Source of the DNA: Mycoplasma yeatsii
GTDB lineage: Bacteria > Bacillota_I > Bacilli_A > Mycoplasmatales > Mycoplasmataceae
Assembly (NCBI RefSeq): GCF_030815295.1
Contig: NZ_JAUSWP010000005.1
DNA length: 64,000 nt
Reading direction: 5' to 3' (one strand)
Shown here in pieces: positions 9,222 through 21,320 of the stretch (position 1 is its first letter; each line of letters begins with the position of its first letter). The notes under the pieces were generated by a model that saw only the letters and a list, made by a program, of their open reading frames with translations, ran no database searches and was not told where the DNA came from. The translations under genes and the position numbers were made by a program.

Positions 9222-12200
9222 TTAAAATTCAAATGCTAATTGTTCATCACTTGCTAATGAATTTAGTATACCAAGTTTTTCAAATAATTTAATTTGTGTT
9301 TGAGTAACTTGTGTTCTATTTTTTAAATCATTAACACTAGTTATTTTTCTATCGTTTCTAGCACTAATTATTGACATCGCCACAGCTTCACCTAATGAAT
9401 CAATTATATTAAATGGTGGTATTAAAACTTTTGATCCATCTTCTAAAGTATCAACAATAAATCTTGTAGCTTGAGATTTTTCAAAATTAATATTAGTAAA
9501 TTTAATTTTTCTTGCAAACATTTCTAATAATATTTCATTAACTATGTAAAGGTCTTCATCCTTTTTAGATACTTTTTCACCATTTTTTAATCTTTGTTCA
9601 TGTTGTTTTACTTTCGCAAAAACAGCATCATATCCACCTAGTGTAGTTTCAATATCAAAAGCATCAGCACGTGTTGATAAGAATGTCGCATAATATTCAG
9701 CTGGATAATAAATTTTATATCAAGCAATTCTATAAGCCATTAAAACATAAGCAGTAGCATGAGCTTTAGGGAACATATATTTAATTTTTAAACATGATTC
9801 TATGTATCAGTCTGGCACGTTGTGTTTTTTCATAACATCAACTCATTCTTTTTTTAATCCTTTACCTTTTCTAACTGATTCCATAATCACAAAAGCTAAT
9901 GAATTATCTAATCCCATACTTAATAAATAAACCATGATGTCATCTCTACATCCAATAACTGTTGAAATGTTAGCTTTACCATCTCTAATTAAATCTCTTG
10001 CATTTCCTAATCAAACATCAGTACCGTGACTTAGTCCTGAAATTTGAACTAAATCAGCAAATGTTTTAGGTTTTGTTTCTCTTAACATACCTCTAACAAA
10101 TCCTGTTCCAAATTCTGGAATTCCAATAGCTCCTGTAATTTCACCATTTATTTTATCTGAAGTGATTTCTAGTTCATCTAATCCTGAAAATAGAGAATAA
10201 ACTCTTTTATCATCAGTTGGAACAGTAATCGGATCAACACCAGTTAAATCACGCAACATTCTTAAAGCAGTTGGATCAACGTGTCCTAAAATATCCATTT
10301 TTAATAAATTATCATGAATAGAATGGAAATCAAAGTGAGTTGTTTTTCAACTTGATCTAGTATCATCAGCTGGATAGTTTACAGGAGTGAAATCTTCGAT
10401 CTCAAATTCATTAGGTAAAATTATAATTCCACCAGGGTGTTGACCAGTCGTTCTTTTAACTCCTTCAGCTAATTTAGCTAAACGATTAATTTCAACTTTT
10501 CTTGGTTGTTCTTGATTTTGTTTTGTTTCTTCATAAAATGCTTTAACATAACCAAACGCAGTTTTTTCAGCAACTGTTGATATAGTTCCGGCTCTAAAAA
10601 CATTATCTTCACCAAACATTTTTTTAGTAAAGTTATGTGCTGTTGGTTGGTATTCTCCTGAAAAGTTTAAATCAATATCTGGAACTTTATCTCCATCAAA
10701 ACCTAAGAAAGTTTCAAACGGAATATCATGTCCATCACCAATTAATTTTTGATTACATTTTGGACAATTTTTTTCAGGTAAATCATATCCACATTTATAT
10801 TGAACATCAGTATCGAAATCTGAATATTTACAATTAGTACATCTATAGTGAGCTTTTAATGGATTTACTTCAGTAATTTTAGAAGTAGTTGCTACAAATG
10901 AAGAACCAACTGAACCACGAGAACCTACTAAATATCCATCTTCTAATGATTGTTTAACTAATAAATGAGAAATTCAATAAACAATTGCAAATCCATGTTT
11001 AATAATTGAATTCAATTCTTTTTCTAATCTTTTTTCAACTATTTCAGGTAGATTATCTCCATACATTTCTCTTGCAGTTTCATAACATTTATTTTTTAAT
11101 TTTTCATCAACATTATCAATTTTTGGTGTGAATAATCCATCTTTAACAGGAGCGATATTTGCTTCAACCATATCTGCTATTTTATTTGTGTTTTCAACTA
11201 CTATTTGATAAACAAATTCATCATCATTTAATCATTTAAACTCATCTAACATTTCTTTTGTAGTTCTTATGTGTTGATCTGGAAAATCTTTAACTCTATT
11301 TTTTGAATCAAATAATGGGTGACGTGTTCCACCTAATCCTTTAGAACTAATATAAACTTCTCTAATTTGTTTTAATTCAGGATCTGTATAATGAGCATCA
11401 CTTGTTGCGACAATAATTTTATTTTCTTGTTTTGCAAAATTAATAATTGTTTTAATAATATGTTTTAATTGATCTAAATCTAATGAATCATCTTGTAATA
11501 AATTTTTATAAACACTAATAGGTTGAATTTCTATATAATCATAAAACTTAATAGCGTTATGTAACTCATCAAAAGTATTAGTTCTAGCTAGTTCAAAAAT
11601 TTCACCATTAACACAACCACTACCAATTAATAAATTATTATTTTTTCTAAATTCTTCTAGATCTTTTTTAATAACTTTAGGTGATGAAAAGAATGTTTTA
11701 GTGTGTGATTTTGAAACTAATTTATAAATCTCTTTTAAACCTTTTTGATTTTTAGCTAGGATGTTTAAATGATATCCAGATCTACCGTGATAGTTTTTAT
11801 TTAAACTTAATTGTTGTGGATGAATTTTATTTCAATCAGTATCAGTATTGATGTTGTGAGTTTTTCTAACTTCAATAATTAATCTGTCATAAACATCGGC
11901 TAAAACATCAGCATCATAATCAGCACGGTGGGCAACATCAGCATCATAATCAATACCAAGTTTTTTAGCAATTGTTCCTAATCTGTGATTTTTTAATTCA
12001 GCAAATACTACTCTTGAAATTGTAAGTGTATCAATAACTGTATTTGTTAATTTGTCATATCCTAATTTAATTGCGAAATTTGATAAAAAGTTAAAGTCGA
12101 AATTAGCGTTGTGAGCAACTAAAATTCCATCTTTAATGATTTCATAAATTTGAGTAAATGCTTCTTTAATTGAAGGTTTATTTTCTAACATTTCATCAGT

Positions 12201-13703
12201 AATTCTAGTTAGTTCTTTTGTAAATTGTTTTAATGGTTTTTCAGGTTTAATTAGAATATCAGTTTTTTTTCTTTCTCCAGTTTTTAAATCGTAAACTACA
12301 GCACCAAACTCAATAATCTCATCCATTTCAGGACTTAATCCTGTAGTTTCTAAATCGAAAAATACCATTTTACTAGTTTTTAGATCCTGATCTTTAGCGT
12401 TTTTAACATATCATAATTTATCAGTATCAACTACTTGAGCTTCTAATCCATAAATTGTTTTTAATTGATTTTCTTTGTCTCTAGATTTGTTAATAGATTT
12501 TATTTCACTATAAATATCTGGATATGCTTGAACGTTAATGTGGTCAGTGAAAGCTATTGCATTTCAATTTCATTTATTAACTAATTTAAGATATTCTTTT
12601 GCATAACTAACCCCATCCATTGTACTCATTTTTGTATGAGTATGTAATTCAACACGTTTAACAGGTTCATCATCAATTCTAGAATTATTTTCTTTTTCAA
12701 TTTTTATAAAATTATCTATATAAAAAACTTGTTCTTGATCATATTCTGAATAACTAGTTTTTCCACGTAATGCAACTCAATCAGATACATTAATTTTTGC
12801 TTCTTTTAATTCTTTTACATTTTCTTGTAATAGTTCTTCTTCAGTTAGATCATCAAATTCACAAGCTTGTTCACTTTTTGAAAAATAAACACATCTAATT
12901 GATGATTTGTTATCAGTTATGTCAATATAAAAAATCTTTCTTCCAGTTTTTGAAACTTTAAATTCTTTATTCATAACCATTCCATGAATAATGATATTTT
13001 GAGCATTTGGTTCTAAATCTAGTAATGAATCATAACTAGGTTTATCAAAGCTCTGTTTATATTTGTGATTTGAATTATAAGATGATTTTTTTACAATAGA
13101 AGTTTTAGATGAAGTTTTGTTTGTTTTTTGTGTTTGATCAACTTCTTGATTTTTTATTTTTTCTAGTTCTTGTAAAGCTTGTTCTTCTAAAATATCTAAT
13201 GAAATTTCTTTTACCTTGATCTCAAAATCAATATCTTTAATACCAAACTGATGTAGTTTAGAAACACAATATTTTAATTCAGGATAAATAAAAGATTTAC
13301 TTTCATTAGAAGTTGTTGTGAATGTCATTAAATTGTTAGTTTGATCATAATCAAAATTCTTAGTATCAATCATAGATCAATAACTAAGATTTCCTGATTC
13401 AGCTTTATAGTTTTTAATAAATTCTAAATAATCAATTAATATTTGTTTATTTAAAGATTCTTTTTTAACAACATCAATTATTAATTTGATATTAAACATA
13501 TCATTATGTTTAAATTTATTTTCTATTTTTTGTAGTAATTGAACTGGTAAAAATTCTTCTATTTGAATATGAAAATAAGCTTTTGTTTTTTTTGTTGATA
13601 ATCTAATAGGCTCTACTAAATTTGAGTTATTAAAATACGATAATTCAGATTCTGAAAAATCGATATTTAAAACATCAAAAACTTTTTTGATTTTTTTATC
13701 CAT
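9222..13703 (-). CDS. polC: DNA polymerase III alpha subunit, PolC type (Gram-positive)
   Basis: This 1493-residue replicative polymerase carries its own proofreading exonuclease. Order: an N-terminal region (1-300) with an OB fold around NIIIHGMVMNKEF; PHP-like segments; DnaQ-type exonuclease from VFFDLETTGLSPEMDEIIEFG (about 447); a cysteine cluster (C-x2-C types near 10740-10840); and the polymerase active site PDIDLNFSGE (about 1010). The tRNA/tudor-like and helix-hairpin-helix region closes the protein. The gene is broken into seven pieces under the standard code, but every break is a TGA. It lies immediately downstream of cdsA with a 14-bp gap. Confidence 0.97.
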
Positions 13704-13717
13704 ACAAAAACTCCATT

Positions 13718-14767
13718 CTAAAGTTGATTAGCAAATAGACCAATAAAAATTATGAAAAACATTACACAAAACACAAAGTAAAATGAATCTAATCTATCAA
13801 GTATTCCACCATGTCCTGGAATTAAATTTGAAAAATCTTTAATATTAATACTTCTTTTAATTCAACTAAATAATAAATCACCTAATTGACATAAAATAGA
13901 AACCGCCATAGTTATAAAAATATAAGACACAATAACTCAAGATCTTGAAATATTTAACACTTTAAAATATCCATAAAACGGTGCATATTGTTGAGTTGAG
14001 CTGACAAAATATAAAGTTAAAATTATTGCTAAATTAACTAAAACTGAACAAATAAATCCAGCAATTGCTCCTTCTCAACTTTTTTTAGGACTAATAGTTG
14101 GTGCTAATTTATGTTTTCCAAATTTAACTCCAAAAAGATAAGCAAAAGTATCGGTTAAAATAATTGTTAATCAAATTCAAATAATACTTGAAAAACCATA
14201 AAGTAAATAACTTGAATCTCTATTTTTTGAAAAAATATAAAAACCTAACATATTAAAAGTTTTTAAAGCAAACACCATAATAAAACTTATTAATAATATT
14301 TTTGATATTTCTGATTTATTTTTACTAAAACTATTTTTTAATAAAATTCAAACTAAAATAATATAAGAAATTAAAATTACAAAAGGTATTATATTTCAAT
14401 AATTAACACTTGAAATGAAATTAAAAATATAAGTATGTTTGTCTTTATCGGTAAAAGGTAATCATAACAATAAAACTGTAAAAAGTTGAATAAATAACTT
14501 TTCTTTAGAAAATTTTATTTCAAAAGATGATAATAACTCATTGGTTGAGAAAAATAGAATAACACTACTAATTAATAACGAAATTACATTTAATGCTATT
14601 AAACTATTTTCTGATCAATTATTTATAAAACCTATATTATATAAACTTGGAAATATTAAATAAATTATTAAAGCTATAACTAAAAATACAGATGAAATCA
14701 CTCTCATTTGAAAATTAGTTCTAATTGATTTTTGTTTTAATTGTTGTTCTTTAGAAATTTTATTCAT
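13718..14767 (-). CDS. cdsA: Phosphatidate cytidylyltransferase (CDP-diacylglycerol synthase)
   Basis: This 349-residue integral membrane enzyme makes CDP-diacylglycerol from phosphatidate and CTP for phospholipid synthesis. The complete CDS signature is visible near the C-terminus: SWIKRSINIKDFSNLIPG followed by HGGILDR (about 305-330). Eight or so hydrophobic segments precede it. The start at 14767 gives an N-terminal cytoplasmic, Lys/Gln-rich stretch. Its stop overlaps the polC ribosome binding region, so the two genes are probably cotranscribed. Confidence 0.95.
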
Positions 14768-14840
14768 ATTATTTTCTCTCTTCTAACTAACTTTTATTTT
14801 AACATTTTTTACACCCTTTTATTTTGTAGTTTTCTATTCA

Positions 14841-14869
14841 AAATTAAAAAATGATCTTATGACCATTTT
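14841..14869 (-). terminator. Intrinsic terminator after pepP
   Basis: The minus strand shows AAAATGGTC, ATAA loop, GATCATTTT (14869-14848, one G-T pair) followed by T-rich sequence. It is placed 4 bp past the pepP stop and isolates it from cdsA. Confidence 0.8.
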
Positions 14870-14872
14870 AAA

Positions 14873-15949
14873 TTATTTATCTAATTTTATTAATGTTCTT
14901 GGTGAACTAGTTAACATTTCACAACCATCTTTAGTTACTAAAACATCATCTTCAATTCTAACTCCACCTAAACCTGGAATATAAATTCCTGGTTCAACAG
15001 TAATTGTCATATTTTCTTGTAAAATTACTTGTCCAGTTGATCCTACTCCTGGTTCTTCGTGAATTTCAACACCAATTCCATGACCTAGTCCGTGATCAAA
15101 ATACTTACCATACCCTTTAGAATCGATAAATTGATGAACTTGACGGTGAATATCACCTGCATTTACTCCAGCTTTAACTAAACTAATTCCTAATGATTGA
15201 GCTTCATAAACAATATCATAAATTTCAGCTAGTTTACTATCAATTTCTCCAATAGCTATAGTTCTTGTTTGATCTGAACAATATCCATTATAAAAACATC
15301 CCATATCAATAGTAATTAATTCATTGTTTTGAATAACTTTATCACTTGGAACAGCGTGAGGTTTACTTCCATTAACTCCAGAAGCAATAATTGTGTCAAA
15401 ACTTATTTTATCAGCACCAAATTCTAAGAATTTATCATCAACAAATCTTTGTAATTGTTTTTCAGTCATTCCTGGTTTTACATAATCTAAAATTGCCTGA
15501 AATACTTGATCAGTAATATCACAAGCTTTTTTAATATTAGCTATTTCTCAGCTATCTTTGATCATTCTCATTTTTGAACAATCAACAGGAACTAGTTCTA
15601 CGTCATTAAAGAATTTATCTCTAAATAATTCATATTGTTTGTAAAAAATTCAATCTGCTTCAAATGCTAACTTTTTAACATTATTATCTTTTAATATTTT
15701 ATTTAAATCATCTTTTAAGTTACTTGAAAAATGATAAAGTTCTACATCTTTATTAATTATTTTGCTTTCTCTTGCAGCTGTTATATATCTACCATCTAAA
15801 AATAAGTGTGATGATTTTTTAGTAATTAATAAATATCCTAGTGATGACTGGAATCTAGAAAATCAATATCTATTTTCTGGTGAATACAATAAAATTGCAT
15901 CAGCATCATTTTTATTTAATAAATCTATAATAATTTCGTGTTTATTCAT
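14873..15949 (-). CDS. pepP: Xaa-Pro aminopeptidase (M24 family)
   Basis: This 358-residue metalloprotease removes an N-terminal residue preceding proline and would help recycle imported peptides. The creatinase-like N-terminal domain covers about 1-125. The pita-bread catalytic domain carries the expected metal ligands: ITIDMGCFYNGYCSDQTRT (two Asp), HGLGHGIGVEIHEEP (His), TVEPGIYIPG (Glu) and GVRIEDDVLV (Glu). The start at 15949 follows GGAGAATAAGCT. TGA codons in the N-terminal half hide it from a standard-code scan. Confidence 0.93.
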
Positions 15950-15994
15950 AGCTTATTCTCCTATCATTTAACAATAATTATATATTTATAATTT

Positions 15995-16022
15995 AAAAAA
16001 ATAGTCATAAAAGACTATTTTT
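15995..16022 (-). terminator. Intrinsic terminator overlapping the rpmG stop codon
   Basis: AAAAATAGTC, a 6-nt loop and GACTATTTTT form a perfect hairpin flanked by A and T runs on both sides. On the minus strand the 5' arm includes the TAG stop codon of rpmG, so translation termination and the hairpin overlap. Confidence 0.8.
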
Positions 16023-16158
16023 TTTGTTTATGAAGTTCGTGTTTATTACAATTTGCACAGTATTTAGCTACTTCGATTTTTGGTTTTTTCTTGTCGTTTT
16101 TACCAATGTAGTTTTCATTTTTGCAAACTGTACAGCGTAAAATATACTTTTCGCGCAT
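16015..16158 (-). CDS. rpmG: 50S ribosomal protein L33, zinc-binding form
   Basis: This 47-residue protein is too short for most ORF filters. It reads MREKYILRCTVCKNENYIG and ends with VAKYCANCNKHELHKQKK. The two CxxC pairs (C9/C12 and C34/C37) make the zinc ribbon of the C+ L33 paralogue. Start ATG is preceded by AAAGGTGG. The terminator described separately begins inside its last codons. Confidence 0.95.
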   Translation of the reverse strand: MREKYILRCTVCKNENYIGKNDKKKPKIEVAKYCANCNKHELHKQKK

Positions 16159-16341
16159 TACTATATCCACCTTTCATAAATAAAAAATATCAAGCTATTT
16201 TTAAAGTACATTTAATATAATAACATTTTAAAAATAACTTTCAAGATTTTATATTAAATTAACAAAGACTATTATATAAAAATAGTTTTATTTTATTTAT
16301 TATATAGTAAAATAAATAATGTTATAAAGAGAGGTATGTAA

Positions 16342-17325
16342 ATGAAAAAAATACTTTCACTATTATCTACTGTTTCAATTATTGCTACATCAGCTAGCTT
16401 AGTTGTTAGTTGTGGAGCAGCAACAAAAGAATTTAATCAATTTAATAAATATGTAGAAGAATCAAAAAATAAGACTTTAATTGTTTATTTAGGGGCTAAA
16501 AATAATAACTCTTCACTTTCATTTGAAGATGGGTTGCAAGAAGTTACTAACTCAAACAGTTTTTCAGAAGCAATAAGTAAAATAAATAACGGATCTGCTC
16601 AATCTACAAATAAATTTATAAGTGCATTTCACAATAACTTAAACTGAGATGTTACAAAAGGAAATGACGGAAACCCAACTGACAATTTATATAAAGTTGA
16701 TGTAAAAAAAGAAAAATCTAAAGATAAAGATAATAAAGAAACTAAAGAATATTGAGTTAGAACAACTAAAATTGGAGATAATACTTCAAAACTTTTCCAA
16801 GGCATGACTAATGAAGTTAGATTAGAAAGTATTATATACGATAAAATCCAAAACAATTGAGGTGGTGGAGTTAGAAAAAAAATACTAGATGATTATTTAA
16901 TACCAAATTTGGCTAAACAATTTTATGGTTGAGGTAAAGATCCTAGTAATAAAGAAAGGGAAGATGTAACAACTTCTGTATCAGTACTAACAGAAAGTGT
17001 TAAGGCTCTAGAAGGACCATTATTTATGGTTTTAAGAGATGGAATGTTCTATGGAATGATTAGTGGTTTTGAAACATTTACAAAAAGAGAAGAAAAAGAT
17101 AAAACTAAATGTATAGATTCAAACACTAATTTATCTGATGCGAAAAGAGTAAGAGAAGATGTATTCAATAACAAATTTATTGACGCATTAAAAAGTTCAA
17201 TATTAAATTACAATATTCAGAATATTTATAATTCAAAAGCTAACTCTGATGAAGTGGAAAAAACCATTTTTGCTCCAAATTGACATCATGCTGATACTGG
17301 AAGAAATGATGAAAATAAAAAATAA
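16342..17325 (+). CDS. Surface lipoprotein of unknown function
   Basis: This 327-residue secreted lipoprotein starts MKKILSLLSTVSIIATSA with lipobox SLVVSC, so the mature chain should begin at Cys24 and be anchored in the outer leaflet of the single membrane. The body is rich in Asn, Lys and Ser with several TGA-encoded Trp residues and has no catalytic motif that I recognise. It is one of few plus-strand genes. AGAGAGG lies upstream of the ATG. A bidirectional terminator follows the stop. It resembles the many paralogous lipoproteins of this group, but its function is unknown. Confidence 0.85.
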
Positions 17326-17340
17326 TTAATGAAATTAAAC

Positions 17341-17367
17341 AAAAAAGCGATTGCTATCGCTTTTTTT
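17341..17367. terminator. Bidirectional terminator between convergent genes
   Basis: AAAAAAGCGAT, loop TGCT, ATCGCTTTTTTT forms a hairpin with A/T tails on both strands. It serves the plus-strand lipoprotein and the minus-strand gene ending at 17382. Confidence 0.9.
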
Positions 17368-17381
17368 ATACTTATTAAATA

Positions 17382-17996
17382 CTAATCTTTTTCTTTTAAT
17401 CTATTTTCTGCTTTTTCTTTAACTTTATAATAAAGTTCTTCAAATTCAGGATCTTTTTTAAAGATTGCAGTTAATTTATCTTCTGATATTTCTTGGTTTT
17501 TAACTAATTTGTATGTTTTTTCAACTTGTTTTAGTTTTTCGATTTTTTTTGCTTCATTAATTTCATCAACTTGATCATCAACTATTTCTTGTTCTACAGT
17601 TTGATTATTTTTAGTAAACAGCATATAAATAGCTCCAACCATACATACAACAGACATAAATGAAAGTATTATTATAGTTACTTTTAAAAATCCTGTTTGA
17701 TAATAAGAACTAATAACTGATAATACTAAAATAACTAAACAAATTAAAAAGATATAATTTCCTAAAACAAATAAACTTATTCCTGCTGCTAAATTTAAAT
17801 GAATATTTGTTGTGTTTTCAACTAATGATCCAACAACCATTCCAACTATTCCAAAAATAAACATCAAGCTAGATAAAAACATACTTACACCTGCTGATAT
17901 TTGAATAATAAGATTGCTTATTTTAAAATTTTGATCATATTGATTGTTTTGATCACTTTTAAATAATTCTTTAATTTTTTCTATTTTTTCTTTCAT
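17382..17996 (-). CDS. Membrane protein with cytoplasmic charged tail, unknown function
   Basis: I do not recognise this 204-residue protein. It has a charged N-terminal 25 residues, three to four membrane segments between about 27 and 125 (for example SLMFIFGIVGMVVGS, YIFLICLVILVLSVI, TIIILSFMSVVCMVGAIYML), and a C-terminal 75-residue Lys/Glu-rich tail likely to be helical. The ATG lies 1 bp after the folD stop codon, so translation is probably coupled to folD. No signal peptide or lipobox is present. Confidence 0.75.
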   Translation of the reverse strand: MKEKIEKIKELFKSDQNNQYDQNFKISNLIIQISAGVSMFLSSLMFIFGIVGMVVGSLVENTTNIHLNLAAGISLFVLGNYIFLICLVILVLSVISSYYQTGFLKVTIIILSFMSVVCMVGAIYMLFTKNNQTVEQEIVDDQVDEINEAKKIEKLKQVEKTYKLVKNQEISEDKLTAIFKKDPEFEELYYKVKEKAENRLKEKD

Positions 17997-17997
17997 A

Positions 17998-18858
17998 TTA
18001 TTTTTCTTCTCCTTCGTGTCTTTTATATAGTTTTAATGTATTTTCTAAAAGCGTTACAACTGTCATTGGACCTACTCCTCCAGGAACTGGAGTTATATAA
18101 CTTGTTAAATCTTTTACATTTTCAAAATCAACATCACCAACTAGTTTGTTAGTAACAGTATCTCTTATAATACCTACATCAACAACAACTGCATCTTGTT
18201 TTATCATATCTTTTTTAATAATAAATTTTTGACCAGTTGCTGAAATTACGATATCTGAATTTTTAGTATATTTTGTAATATCAACAGTATTTTTATTACA
18301 CATAGTAACAGTAGCACCCATATTAGATAACATAATAGCTAAAGGTTTTCCTACAATATTTGAAGTTCCTACCATTGTAATATCTTTATGTTTTATTTCT
18401 ATATCATAAGCTTTTAATAAATTGATTACACCAAGTGGAGTACACGGATAGATTGTGTCATAATTTTGTAGCATTTTACCTTGATTCATATAATGAAAAC
18501 CATCAACATCTTTACTTACATCAATTGCTTGAAGATAACTTTCTTCATCAAATCAATCAGGTAGTGGTAATTGTAATAAAACTCCATCAACAGTTGGATC
18601 GTTATTTAATTTATCAATAATTTTATATAACTCTTGTTTAGAAATATTAGCATCTAATTTTAAAGTTTCAGAATCAATTCCAACTAGTCTACAAGCTCTA
18701 GTTTTATGAGAAATATAAACTTTTGATGATTCATCATCTCCAACTAAAATAACTACTAATTTAGGTACTCTTTTATTATTAATAATTAATTTATTAATTT
18801 CTTCTTTTAATACTTCTCTTCTTTGTTCTGCAACTTTCTTACCATCTAAAATGATCAT
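17998..18858 (-). CDS. folD: Methylenetetrahydrofolate dehydrogenase / methenyltetrahydrofolate cyclohydrolase
   Basis: This 286-residue bifunctional enzyme interconverts 5,10-methylene-THF and 10-formyl-THF, supplying NADPH and formyl groups for initiator tRNA. The catalytic Tyr and Lys lie in SKVYISHKTRACRLVGI. Other family motifs are VDGVLLQLPLPDW and the NADP loop TMVGTSNIVGKPLAIML. The C-terminal signature is ITPVPGGVGPMTVVTLLENT. One TGA (Trp) after LPLPD splits it under the standard code. It lies 8 bp downstream of the KtrB gene on the same strand. Confidence 0.96.
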
Positions 18859-18866
18859 AAAAACAC

Positions 18867-20477
18867 CTATCCTATAGTTACATCTTCATCTAAAAATTTC
18901 AATGCTTTTTGTCTTGCTGGTTTTAAAAATACTAATAAAGTATTAGAAACTCCTAATTGACCAATAAACATTACTAAAATTATTAATATCTTAGTAACTG
19001 CTCCTAATTTGTACATATCATGATGAGTTAAAGGACTTAATCCAACCGTACCAAAAGCACTACATATTAATAATAAAATTTCACTAATTGTACCTTTATC
19101 ATTTGTACCTAAAAATACTTTATTAGAATCTATATAAATTGTAAATACCGAAATGAAAATTAAGAACGTAGAAATGAAAAATGTTGCATGACTTCTTCTA
19201 ACAGTTGCTTCTGGAATTGTCTTTTTAAATGCACTAGTATAATTTCTATTTTTAATAATTGATAAAGTTGATAATAAAAGAATTGCAAAAGTTGTTGTTC
19301 TGATTCCCCCTGCAGTTGAACTTGGAGCTGATCCAATAAACATTAATACAGATAAAATGAATTTTGAACTTGAATTAAAATTAGACATATTAATAGTTGA
19401 AAATCCAGCATTACGAGAAGCAGTTGTGTTAAATAAAACATCCATAAACACTTCATTAAATGGCTTAATAGTTTTATTTAAATTACTATCTAAATTATTA
19501 AAAATTAATGAATTATCATAATTAGAATATTCAGTTGATAAAACTAATAAAGGACCAAATATAAATAATGTTAAATAAACTCAAAAACTTAATTTAGTAA
19601 ATAAACTGAATTTAACTTTTTGACCTGTTTTTCTTGCTTGTATTTTTCTTTTAATATCATGAAATGTTGGATAACCTAATCCACCAATAATTCACTCTAA
19701 CATGAAAATAATTTGAATAGAATAAACTTTATGATCAATTGTGTTATAGGGTTGAAGTGAGTTAGGTGAAATAATATCAAAACCAGCATTATTTACTGCA
19801 CTTGTTGAATGAAACACAGCAAATCATAACGATCTTCAAAAATCATGAAATGGAGAAACTGTTTCAAGACTTACACCATTATTTGACATTGCAGGTTCAT
19901 TGAAAAAGAATAAGAAAAATAATATAAATGCTGAAAATATTTGCACAATAGTTAATCAAATAAATCCATCTTTAATTAATTGAATAGTTGAACTTGTAAT
20001 TGTACTTCCTCTTTCTGATTGAGCAACCATAGTATCAGAAATAGATATCTTTTTATTTATAAGTAAAAATAAAACTATTTTAAAAGTTAAAACTCCAATA
20101 CCACCAAATTCAATTAAAATTAGTAAAATAAATTGTCCTCAAAAAGTATAAGAATGTGAAACATCAATCACAGTTAATCCAGTATCACTAAACCCACTTG
20201 AAGCAGTAAATAACCCTGTTAAATAATCTCAATTATACTTGCTATCTGCTTGACTAGTTAGTGCAAAACCAGGAATAGAAAGTAAAAATCCACCAATTAA
20301 AACAACACAAAGATAAATTAAAAAAATCTTTCCAGAAGTTTTAGAAAGTGGTCACGACTCTTTAAACTTTATAAAAAAATTATGTTTATTTGATTTAATT
20401 CTTTTAAAAAAAGATTTTTTAGAGTTGTTTGATTTATTTATTTTTGCTTCTTTTTGATTGTTATCTTTTTTAAACAT
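18867..20477 (-). CDS. ktrB: TrkH/KtrB-family potassium (Na+-coupled) channel subunit
   Basis: This 536-residue membrane protein forms the K+ translocation path. Selectivity-filter-like repeats are visible: TASSGFSDTGLTV (first), STSAVNNAGFD (second), TASRNAGFSTINM (third) and CSAFGTVGLSPLTHHD (fourth). The hallmark SAPSSTAGGIRTTT follows the third loop. The N-terminal about 60 residues are very basic and cytoplasmic. The start at 20477 has AAAGAGATGA upstream. It is divergent from the KtrA-like gene (99 bp between starts), its probable regulatory partner. Confidence 0.92.
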
Positions 20478-20545
20478 AAACTCATCTCTTTTGTAACTAT
20501 TTTTTTATCTTTTCAATGATATTATTATATCACTATAAAAGAATG

Positions 20546-20576
20546 TATAATTTAAATAGTTAAAGAGGTATGAAAC
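20546..20576 (+). promoter_or_regulatory. Promoter -10 box and ribosome binding site of the KtrA-like gene
   Basis: TATAAT (20546-20551) is followed by AAAGAGG and then the ATG at 20577. No convincing -35 box is visible at 17-bp spacing. The region is shared with the divergent ktrB gene. Confidence 0.55.
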
Positions 20577-21278
20577 ATGGCAGGAAAACAAAGCTTTGCA
20601 TTTATTGGTATTTCTAATTTTGCACTATCTATGATTTCATCATTAGTTGAAAAACGTCAATCAGTAAAAGTATTTGATTTTGATGAACATAAGATGAATT
20701 TATATCTTTCCGAATTTAGTACAGTTGATTCGGCTGTTATAAACTCAACAAATAAAAAAGCCTTAGAAAAAGAAGGGATTCAATCTTATGATGCAGTAAT
20801 TGTGTCAATTGGAGATGTTGAAGATTCACTAGCAACTGTTTTAAACTTAATAGATTTAGAATGTAAAAAAATCATAGTAAGAGCAAGAGATGAAAACCAA
20901 AAAAGAATTTTATTAGCTCTAGGATTAAGTGAAAATCAAATTGTTATTCCAGATAAAGTTGCAGGAAAAATTACAGCAACAAGAATTCTATTTAACATTG
21001 ATTTTGATCTTGATGTTCAAACTATCGATAATGAATTTGTTTCATCAACTCTTGAAGTATCTAACCCTGATATTTTTGATAAAACAATTCAAGAAATCGG
21101 ATTATCAGCTAATAAAGACTTTAATATTATTCAAATTAAACATAAAGGAAAAATTATCTTACCTGATGATTACACTGAACTAAGAGAAGGTGACTTATTA
21201 TTAGTGTTTGCTAAAAATACAATTATTAATATGTTAGCTAAAAAAGTTCAAGGTGAAGATGACGAAGATGAAGTATAA
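20577..21278 (+). CDS. ktrA: KtrA/TrkA-like RCK regulatory subunit of potassium uptake
   Basis: This 233-residue cytoplasmic protein has an N-terminal RCK (TrkA-N) Rossmann domain (about 1-140) and a TrkA-C domain (about 145-222, ending LREGDLLLVFAK). It would gate KtrB in response to nucleotide. The nucleotide loop reads FAFIGISNFALSM, so two of the three glycines of the usual GxGxxG are replaced. The acidic residue ending strand 2 is kept (VKVFDFDE). The glycine loss may weaken or change ligand binding. The ATG has AAAGAGG upstream. The tail is acidic (GEDDEDEV). Confidence 0.9.
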   Translation: MAGKQSFAFIGISNFALSMISSLVEKRQSVKVFDFDEHKMNLYLSEFSTVDSAVINSTNKKALEKEGIQSYDAVIVSIGDVEDSLATVLNLIDLECKKIIVRARDENQKRILLALGLSENQIVIPDKVAGKITATRILFNIDFDLDVQTIDNEFVSSTLEVSNPDIFDKTIQEIGLSANKDFNIIQIKHKGKIILPDDYTELREGDLLLVFAKNTIINMLAKKVQGEDDEDEV

Positions 21279-21288
21279 TTGATAAACA

Positions 21289-21320
21289 AAAAACTTCTGT
21301 TAGTAACAGAAGTTTTTATT
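21289..21320. terminator. Bidirectional terminator between ktrA and gatB
   Basis: AAAAACTTCTGTTA and TAACAGAAGTTTTT form a long perfect hairpin between convergent genes. Poly-A and poly-T tails serve both strands. Confidence 0.92.

Noticed and set aside
9222..13703. Many apparent frameshifts or split genes in polC, pcrA, uvrA, nusA and others
   Set aside because: Every interruption checked is an in-frame TGA and the protein continues with family-conserved residues, so these are Trp codons, not pseudogenes.
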